DNA from: Nocardioides daedukensis
GTDB lineage: Bacteria > Actinomycetota > Actinomycetes > Propionibacteriales > Nocardioidaceae
DNA: 64,000 nucleotides
Assembly: GCF_013408415.1 (NCBI RefSeq)
Contig: NZ_JACCAA010000001.1
Coordinates: 1,612,001 to 1,676,000, forward strand
Direction: 5' to 3'
In this document: positions 43,161 to 52,994 of the stretch, one piece after another
Numbering within the stretch: position 1 is the first letter of the stretch
Layout of the letters: each line of letters starts with the position of its first letter
Notes under the pieces: model-generated
Database searches by the model: none
What the model was told of the DNA's origin: nothing
Seen by the model: only the letters and a program-made list of their open reading frames with translations
Position numbers and translations under genes: made by a program

Positions 43161-43514
43161 ATGTCCCTTTCCGTCTCAGACGCGGTCGGCAGCATCCTGC
43201 ACGCCGCCGTCGAGGGCGTCTCGGTGCGCCAGAACGTCATCGCTGACAACATCGCCAACGTCGACACCCCCGGCTACATCGCGACCAGCGTCGACTTCGA
43301 GTCCTCGCTGCGCAACGCGATCGCTGACGGAAACCTCAGCGAGGTCGGCATCGAGCGCACCGCCACCGACACCCCGGTCGGCGCGAACGGCAACAACGTC
43401 GACCTGCGCAAGGAGACGCTGGCCGCGGTCCAGTCGCAGTTCCAGTACCAGGTGCTCACCCGCGCGATCACCGACCACCACAACCTCGTGAAGATCGCCG
43501 CAGGGGCCATGTGA
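43161..43514 (+). CDS. flgB: flagellar rod protein FlgB
   Basis: 117 residues. [35 protein letters not shown] is the proximal-rod signature with the conserved N-x-ANxxTPGY motif, and the C-terminal helix is [30 protein letters not shown]. First gene of the long basal-body operon. ATG preceded by CGGAGG. Confidence 0.95.
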   Translation: MSLSVSDAVGSILHAAVEGVSVRQNVIADNIANVDTPGYIATSVDFESSLRNAIADGNLSEVGIERTATDTPVGANGNNVDLRKETLAAVQSQFQYQVLTRAITDHHNLVKIAAGAM

Positions 43515-43906
43515 TGGGCGCGTTCGACACCCTGCGCATCGCCGGCTCCTCGCTGGGCATGCACCAGACCTGGCTCGACACGCTCGGCCACAACATCGCC
43601 AACGTCAACACCGCCCGCTCGACCGACCAGGACGCCTTCCAGGCTCAGATGCTCATCGCACGCGCCAAGGACGGCGGCGGCGTGGAGGTCGGCGGCGTCG
43701 CGGTCAGCGACCCCGAGGGCCGGATGGTCCACGACCCGAACCACGTGCTCGCCGACGAGGACGGCTATGTCCGGATGCCCGAGGTCGACCTGGCCAGCCA
43801 GATGAGCCAGCTGATCATGGCCCAGCGCGGCTACCAGGCTTCAGTCCAGGTCACCAAGAACGCCCAGGAGACCTATTCCAGCGCGCTCCAGATCGGGCGT
43901 GGCTGA
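43514..43906 (+). CDS. flgC: flagellar rod protein FlgC
   Basis: 130 residues: [34 protein letters not shown] is the FlgC N-terminal helix, and [43 protein letters not shown] the C-terminal one. Proximal rod component. The ATG overlaps the flgB stop by one base; GTG 43511 is also possible. Confidence 0.94.
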   Translation: MGAFDTLRIAGSSLGMHQTWLDTLGHNIANVNTARSTDQDAFQAQMLIARAKDGGGVEVGGVAVSDPEGRMVHDPNHVLADEDGYVRMPEVDLASQMSQLIMAQRGYQASVQVTKNAQETYSSALQIGRG

Positions 43907-44238
43907 TGAGCATCGGCGGCATCGAGGCACTCGGCGGCGCTGGATTCACGCCGTACGTCGCCCCGCAGGTCGGCGCCACCGGCGCCCCGGCGCAGGTCAA
44001 CGGCAGCACCAATGTCGGCGGCTCGTTCTCCGACATGGTGCTCGACGGGATCGACCGGCTCGAGGGCGTCCAGGACAAGGCCGACGGGCTCGCGGTCCGG
44101 GCAGCCTCCGGCGATCTGGACAACATCCACGACTACACGATCGCGGCAAGTGAGGCCCAGGTGGCCACGCAGCTCACCGTCGCCCTGCGCAACAAGGCCG
44201 TCGAGGCGTTCACCGAGATCATGCGGATGCAGGTGTGA
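43906..44238 (+). CDS. fliE: flagellar hook-basal body protein FliE
   Basis: 110 residues. The C-terminal part [49 protein letters not shown] is the FliE signature (E-A-x-x-x-x-N-K-x-x-x-A-Y-x-E-I-M-x-M-x-V). It joins the MS ring to the rod. Start overlaps the flgC stop. Confidence 0.94.
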   Translation: MSIGGIEALGGAGFTPYVAPQVGATGAPAQVNGSTNVGGSFSDMVLDGIDRLEGVQDKADGLAVRAASGDLDNIHDYTIAASEAQVATQLTVALRNKAVEAFTEIMRMQV

Positions 44239-45821
44239 GCATGAAGCAGAACATGACGGCGGCGCTGAACCGCTGGAAGAACACCTTCGGCGACTTCTCC
44301 ACCGCCCAGAAGGCGATCGTGCTGATCGGCGCCGGCGCCCTGCTGCTCGGCGGGTTCATGGTCTTCCGTTGGGCCGCCACCCCGAGCTATGCCCCGCTCT
44401 ACGGCAACCTCGCCTCGGCCGACGCCTCGGCAGTGGTCGACGAGCTCGAGGCCAACGGGGTGAAGTACAAGATCACCAACAACGGCTCGACGATCATGGT
44501 CCCGAAGGACGACGTACATGCCACCCGGATCTCCCTGTCCGGCAAGGGCCTGCCGACCTCCAGCGACAAGGGCGGCTATGAGCTGCTCGATGACCAGAGC
44601 TTCACCACCGGTGAGTTCAAGGAGCAGACCGACTTCAAGCGGGCGATGGAGGGCGAGCTCTCCAACACCATCGAGGCGATGGACGGCGTGAACACGGCAG
44701 TCGTCCACCTGGCCCTGCCCGCCAAGAAGGTCTTCGCCGACGAGCAGGACCCGGCCACCGCCTCGATCCTGGTCAAGACCCGCCCCGGTTCGACCCTCAA
44801 TCCCGAGCAGGTGCAGGCGATCGTCCACCTGGTCGCCTCCTCCATCGACGGCCTCGACCCGGCCAAGGTGACCGTCGCCGACGCCAGCGGCAAGGTGCTG
44901 ACCACCCCCGACGGTGTCGACGGAGCCGCCAGCACCCAGATGCAGCAGGTCAACGAGTTCCAGACCCGGATGCGCGACCAGGTCCAGGCCACCCTGGACC
45001 GCGTCCTCGGCCCCGGCAAGTCCACCGTCCAGGTCACCGCCGACCTCGACTTCGACAAGGCCCGCAGCGAGACCCGCACCTATACCTCCGACCCCGACCA
45101 GGCTCCCCTGGCGGAGTCCACCCAGACCGAGACCTACACCGGCGCCCAGCCCGACGGTGGCGACACCGGCGTGGTCGGTCCCGACGGCCAGATGGACGGC
45201 GCCGCCGGTGCCGACGGCGAGTCCAGCTATGACAAGCGCAGCACCACCCGCGACAACGCGGTGAACAGCACGACCGAGTTCCGCGAGACCGCGCCGGGTG
45301 GCGTGCAGAAGCTGCACGTCGGCATCATGATCGACAACGGCGGAGCGGTGAAGTTCGACACCAACGAGATCAGTGACTGGGTCGCCGCCGCGACCGGCAT
45401 CGACGAGCAGCGCGGCGACACCGTCCGGGTCTCCGCGATGCCCTTCGACACCAGCACCCAGGATGCACTGGCCAAGGAGCTCGAGCAGGCCGCCGCGGCC
45501 GATGCGGCTGCCAAGCGCAACGCCATGCTCCGCGACGGCGCCCTGATCCTGGCCGTCCTGCTCCTGGTCGGGTTCGCGTTCTGGCGCGAGCGTCGCCGCA
45601 GCAAGGAGCGAGCGCTCGCCACGTCATACGTCGTCGAGCAGCTGCGCGGCGATGCCCTCAACGCCCCGGCAGCACCCGAGGTGGAGCCGGCCACGGCACT
45701 GCTCGCCCTCGAGGAGTCGAATGAGTCCGAGCGACTCCAGAACGAGTTGATCGACCTGGTCGAGCGGCAGCCCGAGGACGTCGCCGCACTGCTCCGCGGA
45801 TGGCTGGTGGATCGGCCGTGA
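44235..45821 (+). CDS. fliF: flagellar MS-ring protein FliF
   Basis: 528 residues. TM1 near residues 30-50 ([18 protein letters not shown]), periplasmic-type ring-building domains ([29 protein letters not shown]), a charged insert, TM2 near 435-452 ([16 protein letters not shown]), and a C-terminal FliG-binding tail [25 protein letters not shown] 44235 overlaps the fliE stop. Confidence 0.96.
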   Translation: MSMKQNMTAALNRWKNTFGDFSTAQKAIVLIGAGALLLGGFMVFRWAATPSYAPLYGNLASADASAVVDELEANGVKYKITNNGSTIMVPKDDVHATRISLSGKGLPTSSDKGGYELLDDQSFTTGEFKEQTDFKRAMEGELSNTIEAMDGVNTAVVHLALPAKKVFADEQDPATASILVKTRPGSTLNPEQVQAIVHLVASSIDGLDPAKVTVADASGKVLTTPDGVDGAASTQMQQVNEFQTRMRDQVQATLDRVLGPGKSTVQVTADLDFDKARSETRTYTSDPDQAPLAESTQTETYTGAQPDGGDTGVVGPDGQMDGAAGADGESSYDKRSTTRDNAVNSTTEFRETAPGGVQKLHVGIMIDNGGAVKFDTNEISDWVAAATGIDEQRGDTVRVSAMPFDTSTQDALAKELEQAAAADAAAKRNAMLRDGALILAVLLLVGFAFWRERRRSKERALATSYVVEQLRGDALNAPAAPEVEPATALLALEESNESERLQNELIDLVERQPEDVAALLRGWLVDRP

Positions 45822-46834
45822 ACCTCGCCCTCCAGAGCCCCGCAGGCGTCCGCAAGGCTGCGATCCTGCTGATCCAGCTCGGCCGGGACCGCGCCTCCAA
45901 GGTGATGTCCCACCTCGACGAGGCCGACGTCGAGCGGATCTCCAGCGAGATCGCCCGCCTGGAATCGGTCAGTGGCTCGGAGACCGAGAAGGTGCTCGCC
46001 GAGTTCCGCGACATGGCCGTCGCCCGCGCGCACATCTCGCGTGGCGGTCTCGAGTTCGCCCAGCAGCTGCTCGAGCAGTCCTTGGGCAAGGAGCGCGCGG
46101 CCGAGATCATGGAGCGGCTCAACGCCGCGGCCGTGCAGATGCCGTTCCAGTTCCTGCACCGCGCCGACCCGACCCAGCTGCGCGGCTTCATCGTCAACGA
46201 GCACCCGCAGGTGATCGCCCTGGTGCTGGCGCACATGACCCCGGAGAAGGCCTCGTTGCTGCTCTCGGGCCTGCCCTCGGACCTGCAGGCCCAGGTCGCC
46301 CACCGGATCGCGGTGATGGACCAGACCTCGCCGGAGATCGTGCAGATGGTCGAGTCCCAGCTGGAGCGGAAGTTCTCCTCGATGCTCCAGCCCAGCGAGC
46401 TCTCCAGGGTCGGCGGCGTGGACCCGCTGGTCAACATCATCAACCGGTCCGACCGGTCGACCGAACGCCAGATCGTCGAGGGTCTCGAGGCCTTCGACTC
46501 AGCCCTCGCCGACGAGGTGAAGAGCCGGATGTTCATGTTCGAGGACATCGTCAGCATCGAGGACCGCTCGGTGCAGCAGGTGCTGCGCCAGGTCGAGACC
46601 AGCGAGCTCGCGCTGGCCCTCAAGGGGGTCTCCGACGCGGTTCGTTCCAAGATCACCAGCAACCTCTCCGAGCGTGCCGCGGAGAACCTGGTCGAGGAGA
46701 TCGAGCTGCTCGGCGCGGTCCGCCTCACCCAGGTCGAAGAGGCCCAGCAGGCGATCATCCGCACCATCCGCCAGCTCGAGGAACAGGGCCAGATCCTGAT
46801 CCGCCGTGGGAACGACGATGACTTCGTCGAGTGA
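45818..46834 (+). CDS. fliG: flagellar motor switch protein FliG
   Basis: 338 residues from GTG 45818, overlapping the fliF stop (GTGA). An ATG at 45800 is an alternative. VRKAAILLIQLGRDRASKVMSHLDEADVERISSEIARL is the FliF-binding N-domain; the EHPQVIALVLAHMTPEKASLLLSGLP motif is in the middle domain; and the C-domain torque helix carries the charged residues LADEVKSRMFMFEDIVSIEDRSVQQVLRQVE. Interacts with MotA. Confidence 0.96.
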   Translation: MNLALQSPAGVRKAAILLIQLGRDRASKVMSHLDEADVERISSEIARLESVSGSETEKVLAEFRDMAVARAHISRGGLEFAQQLLEQSLGKERAAEIMERLNAAAVQMPFQFLHRADPTQLRGFIVNEHPQVIALVLAHMTPEKASLLLSGLPSDLQAQVAHRIAVMDQTSPEIVQMVESQLERKFSSMLQPSELSRVGGVDPLVNIINRSDRSTERQIVEGLEAFDSALADEVKSRMFMFEDIVSIEDRSVQQVLRQVETSELALALKGVSDAVRSKITSNLSERAAENLVEEIELLGAVRLTQVEEAQQAIIRTIRQLEEQGQILIRRGNDDDFVE

Positions 46835-47510
46835 GGCGCGGGTCCTGCGCGGACCCGTCGACGTGACCGTGCTGCCGGCCCCGGACCTGCGGGCCGGCGA
46901 ATGGACGCGCTTCGGCTCGGGCAACGCCCGCGGCGACGCCGTCACCGAGAACACCCTTGCCGCACTGGCCGACAGCACCCGCGACGCCGCTCGCGCGCAG
47001 GGTTATGCGGTGGGCTGGGCCGAGGGGCGTCGGCGTGCCGAGGAGCAGGCCCGGCTCGGCGCCGAGGCGACCGCTGCCGACGTCGCGGCCGCGGAAGCAG
47101 CCCGGCAGCAGGAGCACGCAGCAGCCCTCGAGGCGCTGCACCGTGCCGCGGAATCCCTGCAGCAGCAGGCATCCGTGGTCTGCGCACACATCGAGGACCA
47201 GGCCACCGACCTGGCCTGGGCGCTCACCCGTCAGCTCGTCGGCCACGAGCTGCGCTCCGCCTCCGGCGCCGACGTCGTACGCCGTGTGCTTGCGGTGCTC
47301 CCCTCCGAGCCGATGGTCTCGGTGCGGCTCTCCCCCGACGAGGCCGCCTCTGTTCCAGTGGGCGACTTGTCCGACCGTGGCGTCGTGATCACCGCGGACC
47401 CCACCCTCGCCGCCGGTGATGCCGTCGTTGAGTGCATCGACCGCGTCCTCGACCTGCGGATCTCCGCCGCGATGGACCGCGTCGCCGCCGTACTGGGGCA
47501 GGACCGATGA
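46818..47510 (+). CDS. fliH: flagellar assembly protein FliH
   Basis: 230 residues. An Ala/Glu/Gln-rich central helix (RRRAEEQARLGAEATAADVAAAEAARQQEHAAALEALHRAAESLQQQA) and the C-terminal FliH/HrpE domain (VVRRVLAVLPSEPMVSVRLSPDEAASV...VECIDRVLDLRI). It regulates the export ATPase FliI, encoded next. ATG 46818 or GTG 46806; both overlap fliG. Confidence 0.88.
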   Translation: MTSSSEARVLRGPVDVTVLPAPDLRAGEWTRFGSGNARGDAVTENTLAALADSTRDAARAQGYAVGWAEGRRRAEEQARLGAEATAADVAAAEAARQQEHAAALEALHRAAESLQQQASVVCAHIEDQATDLAWALTRQLVGHELRSASGADVVRRVLAVLPSEPMVSVRLSPDEAASVPVGDLSDRGVVITADPTLAAGDAVVECIDRVLDLRISAAMDRVAAVLGQDR

Positions 47511-48805
47511 GCGTCCTGACCGCTGCCGTGCGTGAGCAGGCCCTCGCGGTAGCGGCTCCCCTGCACCTGGGTCGAGTGGCGGAGGTGATCGGCCTGCAGC
47601 TGCGGGTCACCGGCCTGCGTGCGGCGATCGGCGACCTGGTCGAGATCGACGGCTCGGTGCTGGCCGAGGTCGCTGCCGGCACCCCCGACGGCCTGGTCTG
47701 CCTGCCGCTGGCACAGACCGCCGGCCTCCGTGTCGGCGCCACCGTGCGGCACACCGGCGGCCCGTTGACCGTCGGCGTCGGCGAGGAACTCCTCGGCCGG
47801 GTGCTCGACGGTCTGGGACGCGTCGCCGACGGAGGCGCGCCCCTCGCCCACCTACCCCGGGTCAGCGTGCAGAACTCCGCACCCGCAGCGATGTCGCGCC
47901 CTCGCATCGACACCCAGCTGGGCCTCGGCGTCCGCGCCCTCGACGCCCTGGTTCCGGTCGGTCGTGGCCAGCGCCTCGGCATCATGGCCGGCTCCGGCGT
48001 CGGCAAGTCCAGCCTGCTGTCGATGATCGCCCGCGGCACCGACGCGGAGGTCTCGGTGATCGCGCTGGTCGGCGAGCGTGGCCGCGAGGTGCGCGAGTTC
48101 ATCGAGAACGACCTCGGCCCCGAGGGCCTGGCCCGCTCGGTCGTCGTGGTCGCCACCTCCGACGCCCCGCCGGTCGAACGACTTCGTGCCGCGTTCGTCG
48201 CCACCAGGATCGCCGAGTTCTTCCGCGACGCCGGGCGCGAGGTGGTTCTGATGATGGACAGCCTCACCCGGATCGCGATGGCCCAGCGCGAGATCGGCCT
48301 CTCGGCCGGGGAGCCGCCGGCCACCCGCGGTTATCCGCCGAGCGTCTTCGCCCTGATGCCGCAGCTTCTGGAACGCGCCGGCACCAGCCCGGAGGGCAGC
48401 ATCACCGGGCTCTACACCGTGCTGGTCGAGGGCGACGACATGCAGGACCCGATCGGTGACACCGCCCGCTCGATCCTGGACGGCCACATCGTGCTGTCTC
48501 GTCGACTCGCCACGTCGGGGCACTTCCCCAGCATCGACGTGCTCGAGTCGATCTCGCGGGTCACCTCGGCGGTCACCTCGCCCGAGCAGCGCGGCGACGC
48601 GACCGCACTGCGCCGGATGCTCGCCGCACACCGTGACGTCCGCGAGCTGGTCGAGATCGGTGCCTACGTCAGCGGCGCCGACGCCGACGCCGACCTGGCC
48701 CTGGCCCGGATGCCGCAGATCAACGCGTTCCTCCAGCAGACGATGGACGACAGCACCCCCGTCACCGAGACGTGGCAGCGACTCAACGGCTTGGTGGCCC
48801 GATGA
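47507..48805 (+). CDS. fliI: flagellar export ATPase FliI
   Basis: 432 residues. Walker A GSGVGKSS, Walker B VVLMMDSLTRIA, an ALVGERGREVREF motif and the C-terminal helical domain. It powers unfolding of flagellar export substrates. ATG 47507 overlaps the fliH stop (ATGA), and the fliJ start overlaps its own stop. Confidence 0.97.
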   Translation: MSVLTAAVREQALAVAAPLHLGRVAEVIGLQLRVTGLRAAIGDLVEIDGSVLAEVAAGTPDGLVCLPLAQTAGLRVGATVRHTGGPLTVGVGEELLGRVLDGLGRVADGGAPLAHLPRVSVQNSAPAAMSRPRIDTQLGLGVRALDALVPVGRGQRLGIMAGSGVGKSSLLSMIARGTDAEVSVIALVGERGREVREFIENDLGPEGLARSVVVVATSDAPPVERLRAAFVATRIAEFFRDAGREVVLMMDSLTRIAMAQREIGLSAGEPPATRGYPPSVFALMPQLLERAGTSPEGSITGLYTVLVEGDDMQDPIGDTARSILDGHIVLSRRLATSGHFPSIDVLESISRVTSAVTSPEQRGDATALRRMLAAHRDVRELVEIGAYVSGADADADLALARMPQINAFLQQTMDDSTPVTETWQRLNGLVAR

Positions 48806-49299
48806 TCCCCGGCGGCACCGAGGCCGGGATGCGGGCCGTGGCACGCGTGCGTGGCGTGCGTGAGAAGGACAGCCGGCTGGGACTCCAGCAGGCCCTCGCC
48901 GAGGCGCAGTCGCTGCAGGGCAGGGCGGATGCGGTACGACGCCAGCTCGCCGCGGGCGGGGCCTTCGAGGCCGGCCCGGGCGCCGAGTTCGCGGAGCGCC
49001 GGCGGGTGCTGGAGAGCCTCGGGGACGAGCTGCGCTCTGCCGAGGCCGCGGCCGAGTCGGCCCGCAACGTCGCCGTCGCCGCGCGCGCCGCATGGCAACA
49101 GGACAAGACCCGGCTCTCCGCAGTCGAGATGCTGCTCGAGCGCCGGGCCGAGACCCGGCGCGCCGAGCGGGCCCGCCGCGAGGCGCACGAGCTGGACGAC
49201 ATCGCCGGGCAGCTGCACCAGCGGCACGCGGTGGTCGCCCGCGCGGCGCGAGCCGAGGTGGCGCCCGCGCGGCCCGGTGGCATCGAGGAGGCGTCATGA
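48802..49299 (+). CDS. fliJ: FliJ-type export stalk protein
   Basis: 165 residues of continuous coiled coil, Arg/Ala/Glu-rich: REKDSRLGLQQALAEAQSLQGRADAVRRQL...RRAERARREAHELDDIAGQLHQRHAVVARAARAEVAPAR. Sequence similarity to FliJ is always weak, so the call leans on position after fliI, size and coiled-coil character. Confidence 0.8.
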   Translation: MIPGGTEAGMRAVARVRGVREKDSRLGLQQALAEAQSLQGRADAVRRQLAAGGAFEAGPGAEFAERRRVLESLGDELRSAEAAAESARNVAVAARAAWQQDKTRLSAVEMLLERRAETRRAERARREAHELDDIAGQLHQRHAVVARAARAEVAPARPGGIEEAS

Positions 49300-50273
49300 G
49301 CGTCACCGATGTCACCATGCGGATCCAACAGATCCAGACCCAGCTGACGCAGCTGAACCGGATCGGCACGCCCAGCAACGCGGCTGCCTTCGCCCAGGCG
49401 CTGTCCGGGACCGCACCGACCACCGCCGCCACGGCGTTCTCCTCGACCCCGCCGGCCGCGACAGGTGCGACGGGTTCGACCGTCGGCGGCGACCAGGTCG
49501 TCGAGGAGGCGAAGAAGTATCTCGGCGTGCCCTACGTGTGGGGTGGCACCGACCCGGCCAAGGGACTGGACTGCTCGGGCCTGGTCCAGCTGGTCTACAA
49601 GAACCTCGGCCACGACCTCCCCCGCGTCTCGTGGCAGCAGGCCAAGGCCGGCTGCGCGGTCGAGGGTGGCCTGGCCAACGCGAAGCCCGGCGACATCCTC
49701 GCTTTCGGCTCGCCGGTGAACCACGTGGGGATCTACGTCGGCGACAACAAGATGATCGAGGCCCCGCGGCCGGGCAAGAACGTGCAGATCACCGAGGTCT
49801 ATGCGACCCCGACCGCGGTCCGCCGGATCCTTCCCGACGCTCCCGTCGCCGGCGCCGCGGGCGTGAACCCGGTCGGTGGGCAGGTGCCGGCCTCCACGCC
49901 GTACTCGTCCCTGTTCAACACCGCCGGTGCCCGCTTCGGGGTCGACCCGGCGTTGCTGGCCGCCGTCGCGAAGCAGGAGTCGGGCTATGACCCGCGCGCG
50001 GTGAGCAGTGCCGGTGCGCAGGGCCTGATGCAGCTGATGCCGGCCACCGCGAAGGGTCTGGGCGTCAGCGACTCGTTCGACCCGACCCAGGCCGTGAACG
50101 GCGCCGCGAAGCTGCTCAGTGACTTGCTCGACCGCTTCGACAGCACGCCGCTCGCACTGGCTGCCTACAACGCCGGGCCCGGCGCGGTCCTGCGGCACAA
50201 CGGGATCCCGCCCTACCGGGAGACACAGAACTACGTCACTTCGGTGATGGGGATGCTCAGGAGTGCCCGATGA
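49296..50273 (+). CDS. flagellar operon NlpC/P60 peptidase-lytic transglycosylase fusion
   Basis: 325 residues. A short N-terminal helical segment (TMRIQQIQTQLTQLNRIG) is followed by an NlpC/P60 domain (catalytic Cys in GLDCSGLVQ, His in SPVNHVGIYVG). A C-terminal SLT transglycosylase follows (Glu in AVAKQESGYDPRAVSSAGAQGLMQLMP, AYNAGPGAV). No signal peptide is seen, so it may leave through the flagellar export system. It probably opens peptidoglycan for rod growth, replacing FlgJ, with peptide and glycan cutting in one protein. Confidence 0.92.
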   Translation: MSVTDVTMRIQQIQTQLTQLNRIGTPSNAAAFAQALSGTAPTTAATAFSSTPPAATGATGSTVGGDQVVEEAKKYLGVPYVWGGTDPAKGLDCSGLVQLVYKNLGHDLPRVSWQQAKAGCAVEGGLANAKPGDILAFGSPVNHVGIYVGDNKMIEAPRPGKNVQITEVYATPTAVRRILPDAPVAGAAGVNPVGGQVPASTPYSSLFNTAGARFGVDPALLAAVAKQESGYDPRAVSSAGAQGLMQLMPATAKGLGVSDSFDPTQAVNGAAKLLSDLLDRFDSTPLALAAYNAGPGAVLRHNGIPPYRETQNYVTSVMGMLRSAR

Positions 50274-51523
50274 CGCTGATGCCGATGTTGCCGCCGACCA
50301 CGTCTCCCGCCGCGCCGCTCTCCGCGGAGGCCGGGATCGGGTCCGGTGAGGCTGCAAACTCGTTCGCCGCGCTGTTGACCGGGTTGCTGGCCCCCGGCGG
50401 GTCGATCCCTGTCATCACGTCACCGGTCGGTACGGCGCCCGCTCCCGGACCGGTGCAGATCGGTCTCGGCGCGGTTGGCCCCCCGGCGACGGACGGGCCC
50501 GGCGACCTCGTCGTACCGACTGCTCCCGATGCTCTGGAGGCGGGTGTGCCCGACGACTCGGAAATCGTCCCCGGTGCGCCCGGTGCGGTCGCCCCTGGTA
50601 TGCCGACTGCTCCCGGTACGCCGGGCGTACTGAACGCGGCGGCCGTGGCCGCATCCTTCCTGACCGGTACGTCGAGCCTGCCGGTCGCCGTTGTCCCTGG
50701 AGCGGCGGTGCCGGTCGTTCCCGGCTCGGCCACCCTGGCGAGCGCCGGCGCCGGCGAGACCTCGCAGCCCGACCTGACTGCCCCCACGCATGCCGGCCAG
50801 GACGACCCGCTGGCCCGCGTCGCCGGGCAGGTCTCGAGCGAGACCACCGCCTCGCCCGCGCCAGGTGCGGGAGACCCGGCCGGCCCTCCGACACTGCTCG
50901 CGGCGTCCTCCTCCACGGCAAGCTCCGGCAGCAACGGGACCGTTGCCACTCCGGCCGTCACGGCACCAGCGAACGCGACTGCACCCGCGACCACGAGCCA
51001 ACCGAACCCGGTCACCACCCAGGTCGTCGACCGGATCGCGGAGATGGTCACCAGCGCAGGCAGCACTGGCGAGGCGCACCGGGTGACCCTGAAGCTCCAG
51101 CCGGAGGCACTGGGCGACGTACGCATCGTGCTGACCGTCCGCGACGGTGCCGTGCACGTCCAGCTCAGCGCGCACGAGGCCGCGGCCCGCACCTTGGTCG
51201 AGGACTCCCCCGAGCTGCGCCGGATGCTCGACCTGCTCGGCACCCCGGACGCACGGATCACCGTGCGCGAGGTCGGCACGTCGCAGGGCGGCTCGTGGCT
51301 GTCCAACCAGGCGGACCAGCAGGCGACCGGCCAGTCGAACAACGAGTCGAACGGTCAGCGTGAGCGCGACGGCGAGCACAACTCCACAGACAGCAACAAC
51401 GACCAGGCACGGACGCCCGGTCGCAGCACTGCCACGGACGGCACCGACGTTGTGACGAGCTCGTCGCAACGAACCCAGACGGTCGGATCCCACCGGAGCA
51501 CCGGTGTGGACCTGGCCATGTGA
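50270..51523 (+). CDS. fliK: flagellar hook-length control protein FliK
   Basis: 417 residues. A long low-complexity N-terminal region rich in Ala, Pro, Gly, Thr and Val is followed by the conserved C-terminal FliK domain (VTLKLQPEALGDVRIVLTVRDGAVHVQLSAHEAAARTLVEDSPELRRML). The tail is Asn/Gln/Ser-rich. It measures hook length and switches export specificity. Start overlaps the preceding stop (ATGA). Confidence 0.92.
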   Translation: MTLMPMLPPTTSPAAPLSAEAGIGSGEAANSFAALLTGLLAPGGSIPVITSPVGTAPAPGPVQIGLGAVGPPATDGPGDLVVPTAPDALEAGVPDDSEIVPGAPGAVAPGMPTAPGTPGVLNAAAVAASFLTGTSSLPVAVVPGAAVPVVPGSATLASAGAGETSQPDLTAPTHAGQDDPLARVAGQVSSETTASPAPGAGDPAGPPTLLAASSSTASSGSNGTVATPAVTAPANATAPATTSQPNPVTTQVVDRIAEMVTSAGSTGEAHRVTLKLQPEALGDVRIVLTVRDGAVHVQLSAHEAAARTLVEDSPELRRMLDLLGTPDARITVREVGTSQGGSWLSNQADQQATGQSNNESNGQRERDGEHNSTDSNNDQARTPGRSTATDGTDVVTSSSQRTQTVGSHRSTGVDLAM

Positions 51524-51533
51524 GGAGGGGAAC

Positions 51534-52016
51534 GTGTCCGTCCCGGCAACAGAAGCAGTCACCGCCCAGCCAGCCATGAACGGCATGCTCGGCGCGGGGG
51601 CGACGTCGTCCTCGAGCGAGGACAAGCAGATGTTCTTGGAGTTGATGGTGGCGCAGCTGCGCTACCAGGACCCCATGAACCCGACCGATTCCAGCGCGTT
51701 CCTGGCCCAGACCGCCCAGTTCAATGCGCTCGAACAGATGACCAAGGTGGCCGAGGCCAGCGCGACCGGGCTGTCCATGCAGATGGCCTTCGGGGCCAGT
51801 GGTCTCGTCGGCAAGGACGTCACCTACCTGACCTCGGAGGGCACGAGCGCCACCGGCCAGGTCAGTGGCGTCACCTTCTCCTCCGACGGCCCGCTGCTCG
51901 ACATCGGTGGCACGTCGATCCCGCTCGCCCAGATCCAGTCGGTCGTCCAGGCCGCCGCCGCGGCGGCGCCGACCGCGCCTGCACCCACCACCCAGGCATC
52001 CGCCTCAGACGACTGA
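51534..52016 (+). CDS. flgD: flagellar hook-capping protein FlgD
   Basis: 160 residues from GTG 51534, preceded by GAGGAGGGG. DKQMFLELMVAQLRYQDPMNPTDSSAFLAQTAQFNALEQMTKV is the FlgD signature, followed by a small beta domain. Scaffolds hook polymerisation by FlgE, encoded next. The C-terminal tudor/FnIII part is reduced and ends in an Ala/Pro/Thr tail. Confidence 0.93.
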   Translation: MSVPATEAVTAQPAMNGMLGAGATSSSSEDKQMFLELMVAQLRYQDPMNPTDSSAFLAQTAQFNALEQMTKVAEASATGLSMQMAFGASGLVGKDVTYLTSEGTSATGQVSGVTFSSDGPLLDIGGTSIPLAQIQSVVQAAAAAAPTAPAPTTQASASDD

Positions 52017-52062
52017 GTCCCGCCTCACGGCAGACAAGCCCAACCCAGACAAGGACCACACC

Positions 52063-52917
52063 ATGCTTCGCTCACTCTTCGCCGGCATCTCCGGCCTCCG
52101 CACCAACCAGACCATGCTCGACGTCACCGGCAACAACATCGCCAACGCCAACACCACCGGCTTCAAGGCCAGCGGCACCGTCTTCTCCGACACCCTGAGC
52201 CAGATGCTGACCGGCGCCTCCGCGCCCAACGCCACCACCGGCGGCACCAACCCGATCCAGGTCGGTCTCGGCGTGCAGCTCGCCGCGACCCGCACAAACT
52301 TCCTGCAGGGCTCGGCCCAGATGACCGGCAACACCACCGACCTGATGATCCAGGGCGACGGCATGTTCGTGGTCCGCGAGGGCAACGAGCAGCTCTACAC
52401 GCGAGCCGGTGCCTTCAACTTCGACGAGACCGGCACCCTGGTCACCACCTCGGGCAAGCGGGTCCAGGGCTACGCGCTCGGCGCCGACCGCCGACCGACC
52501 GGCAACTTGGTCGACGTCACGATGAACACCGCCAACCTCACCCCCGCAGTGCCCGCCGGCGTCGAGCTGACGTCGTACAGCATCGGTGGCGACGGCATCA
52601 TCCGTGGCGTGTTCGACGACGGCATCCAGCGCAGCATGGCGCAGATCGCGATCGCCGACTTCACCAACCCGCTCGGCCTGGAGAAGGTCGGCGACACGGC
52701 CTTCCGCGCCTCGGCCAACTCCGGCGCCGCCGAGCTCGGCGTGGCCGGCCAGGGCAGCCGCGGAAACCTGATGTCGGGTGCGGTCGAGATGTCCAACGTC
52801 GACCTCGCCGCGGAGTTCACCAACCTGATCCTCGCCCAGCGCGGCTTCCAGGCCAGCTCGCGAGTGATCACCACGTCGGACTCGGTGCTCGAGGAGCTCG
52901 TCAACATCAAGCGCTGA
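52063..52917 (+). CDS. flgE: flagellar hook protein FlgE
   Basis: 284 residues, short for a hook protein. MLRSLFAGISGLRTNQTMLDVTGNNIANANTTGFKASGTVFSDTLSQML is the N-terminal helix with the ANxNTTGFK motif, the middle has YTRAGAFNFDETGTLVTTSGKRVQGY, and the C-terminus NVDLAAEFTNLILAQRGFQASSRVITTSDSVLEELVNIKR is canonical. It could also cover the distal-rod role, since no separate flgF/flgG is visible. Last gene of the flgB operon. Confidence 0.92.
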   Translation: MLRSLFAGISGLRTNQTMLDVTGNNIANANTTGFKASGTVFSDTLSQMLTGASAPNATTGGTNPIQVGLGVQLAATRTNFLQGSAQMTGNTTDLMIQGDGMFVVREGNEQLYTRAGAFNFDETGTLVTTSGKRVQGYALGADRRPTGNLVDVTMNTANLTPAVPAGVELTSYSIGGDGIIRGVFDDGIQRSMAQIAIADFTNPLGLEKVGDTAFRASANSGAAELGVAGQGSRGNLMSGAVEMSNVDLAAEFTNLILAQRGFQASSRVITTSDSVLEELVNIKR

Positions 52918-52938
52918 TCCGTTCCCCGGGAGGGAGCG

Positions 52939-52969
52939 GTCCCCGGCAGTCCTCGTGGCTGCCGGGGAT
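52939..52969 (+). terminator. hairpin terminator after flgE
   Basis: TCCCCGGCAG (52940-52949) and CTGCCGGGGA (52959-52968) are perfect inverted copies with a 9-nt loop. Followed by a mixed T/G stretch. Ends the flgB-flgE operon just before repeat array A. Confidence 0.8.
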
Positions 52970-52994
52970 CGGTGCGTTTCGGGGGGGTGCTGCG

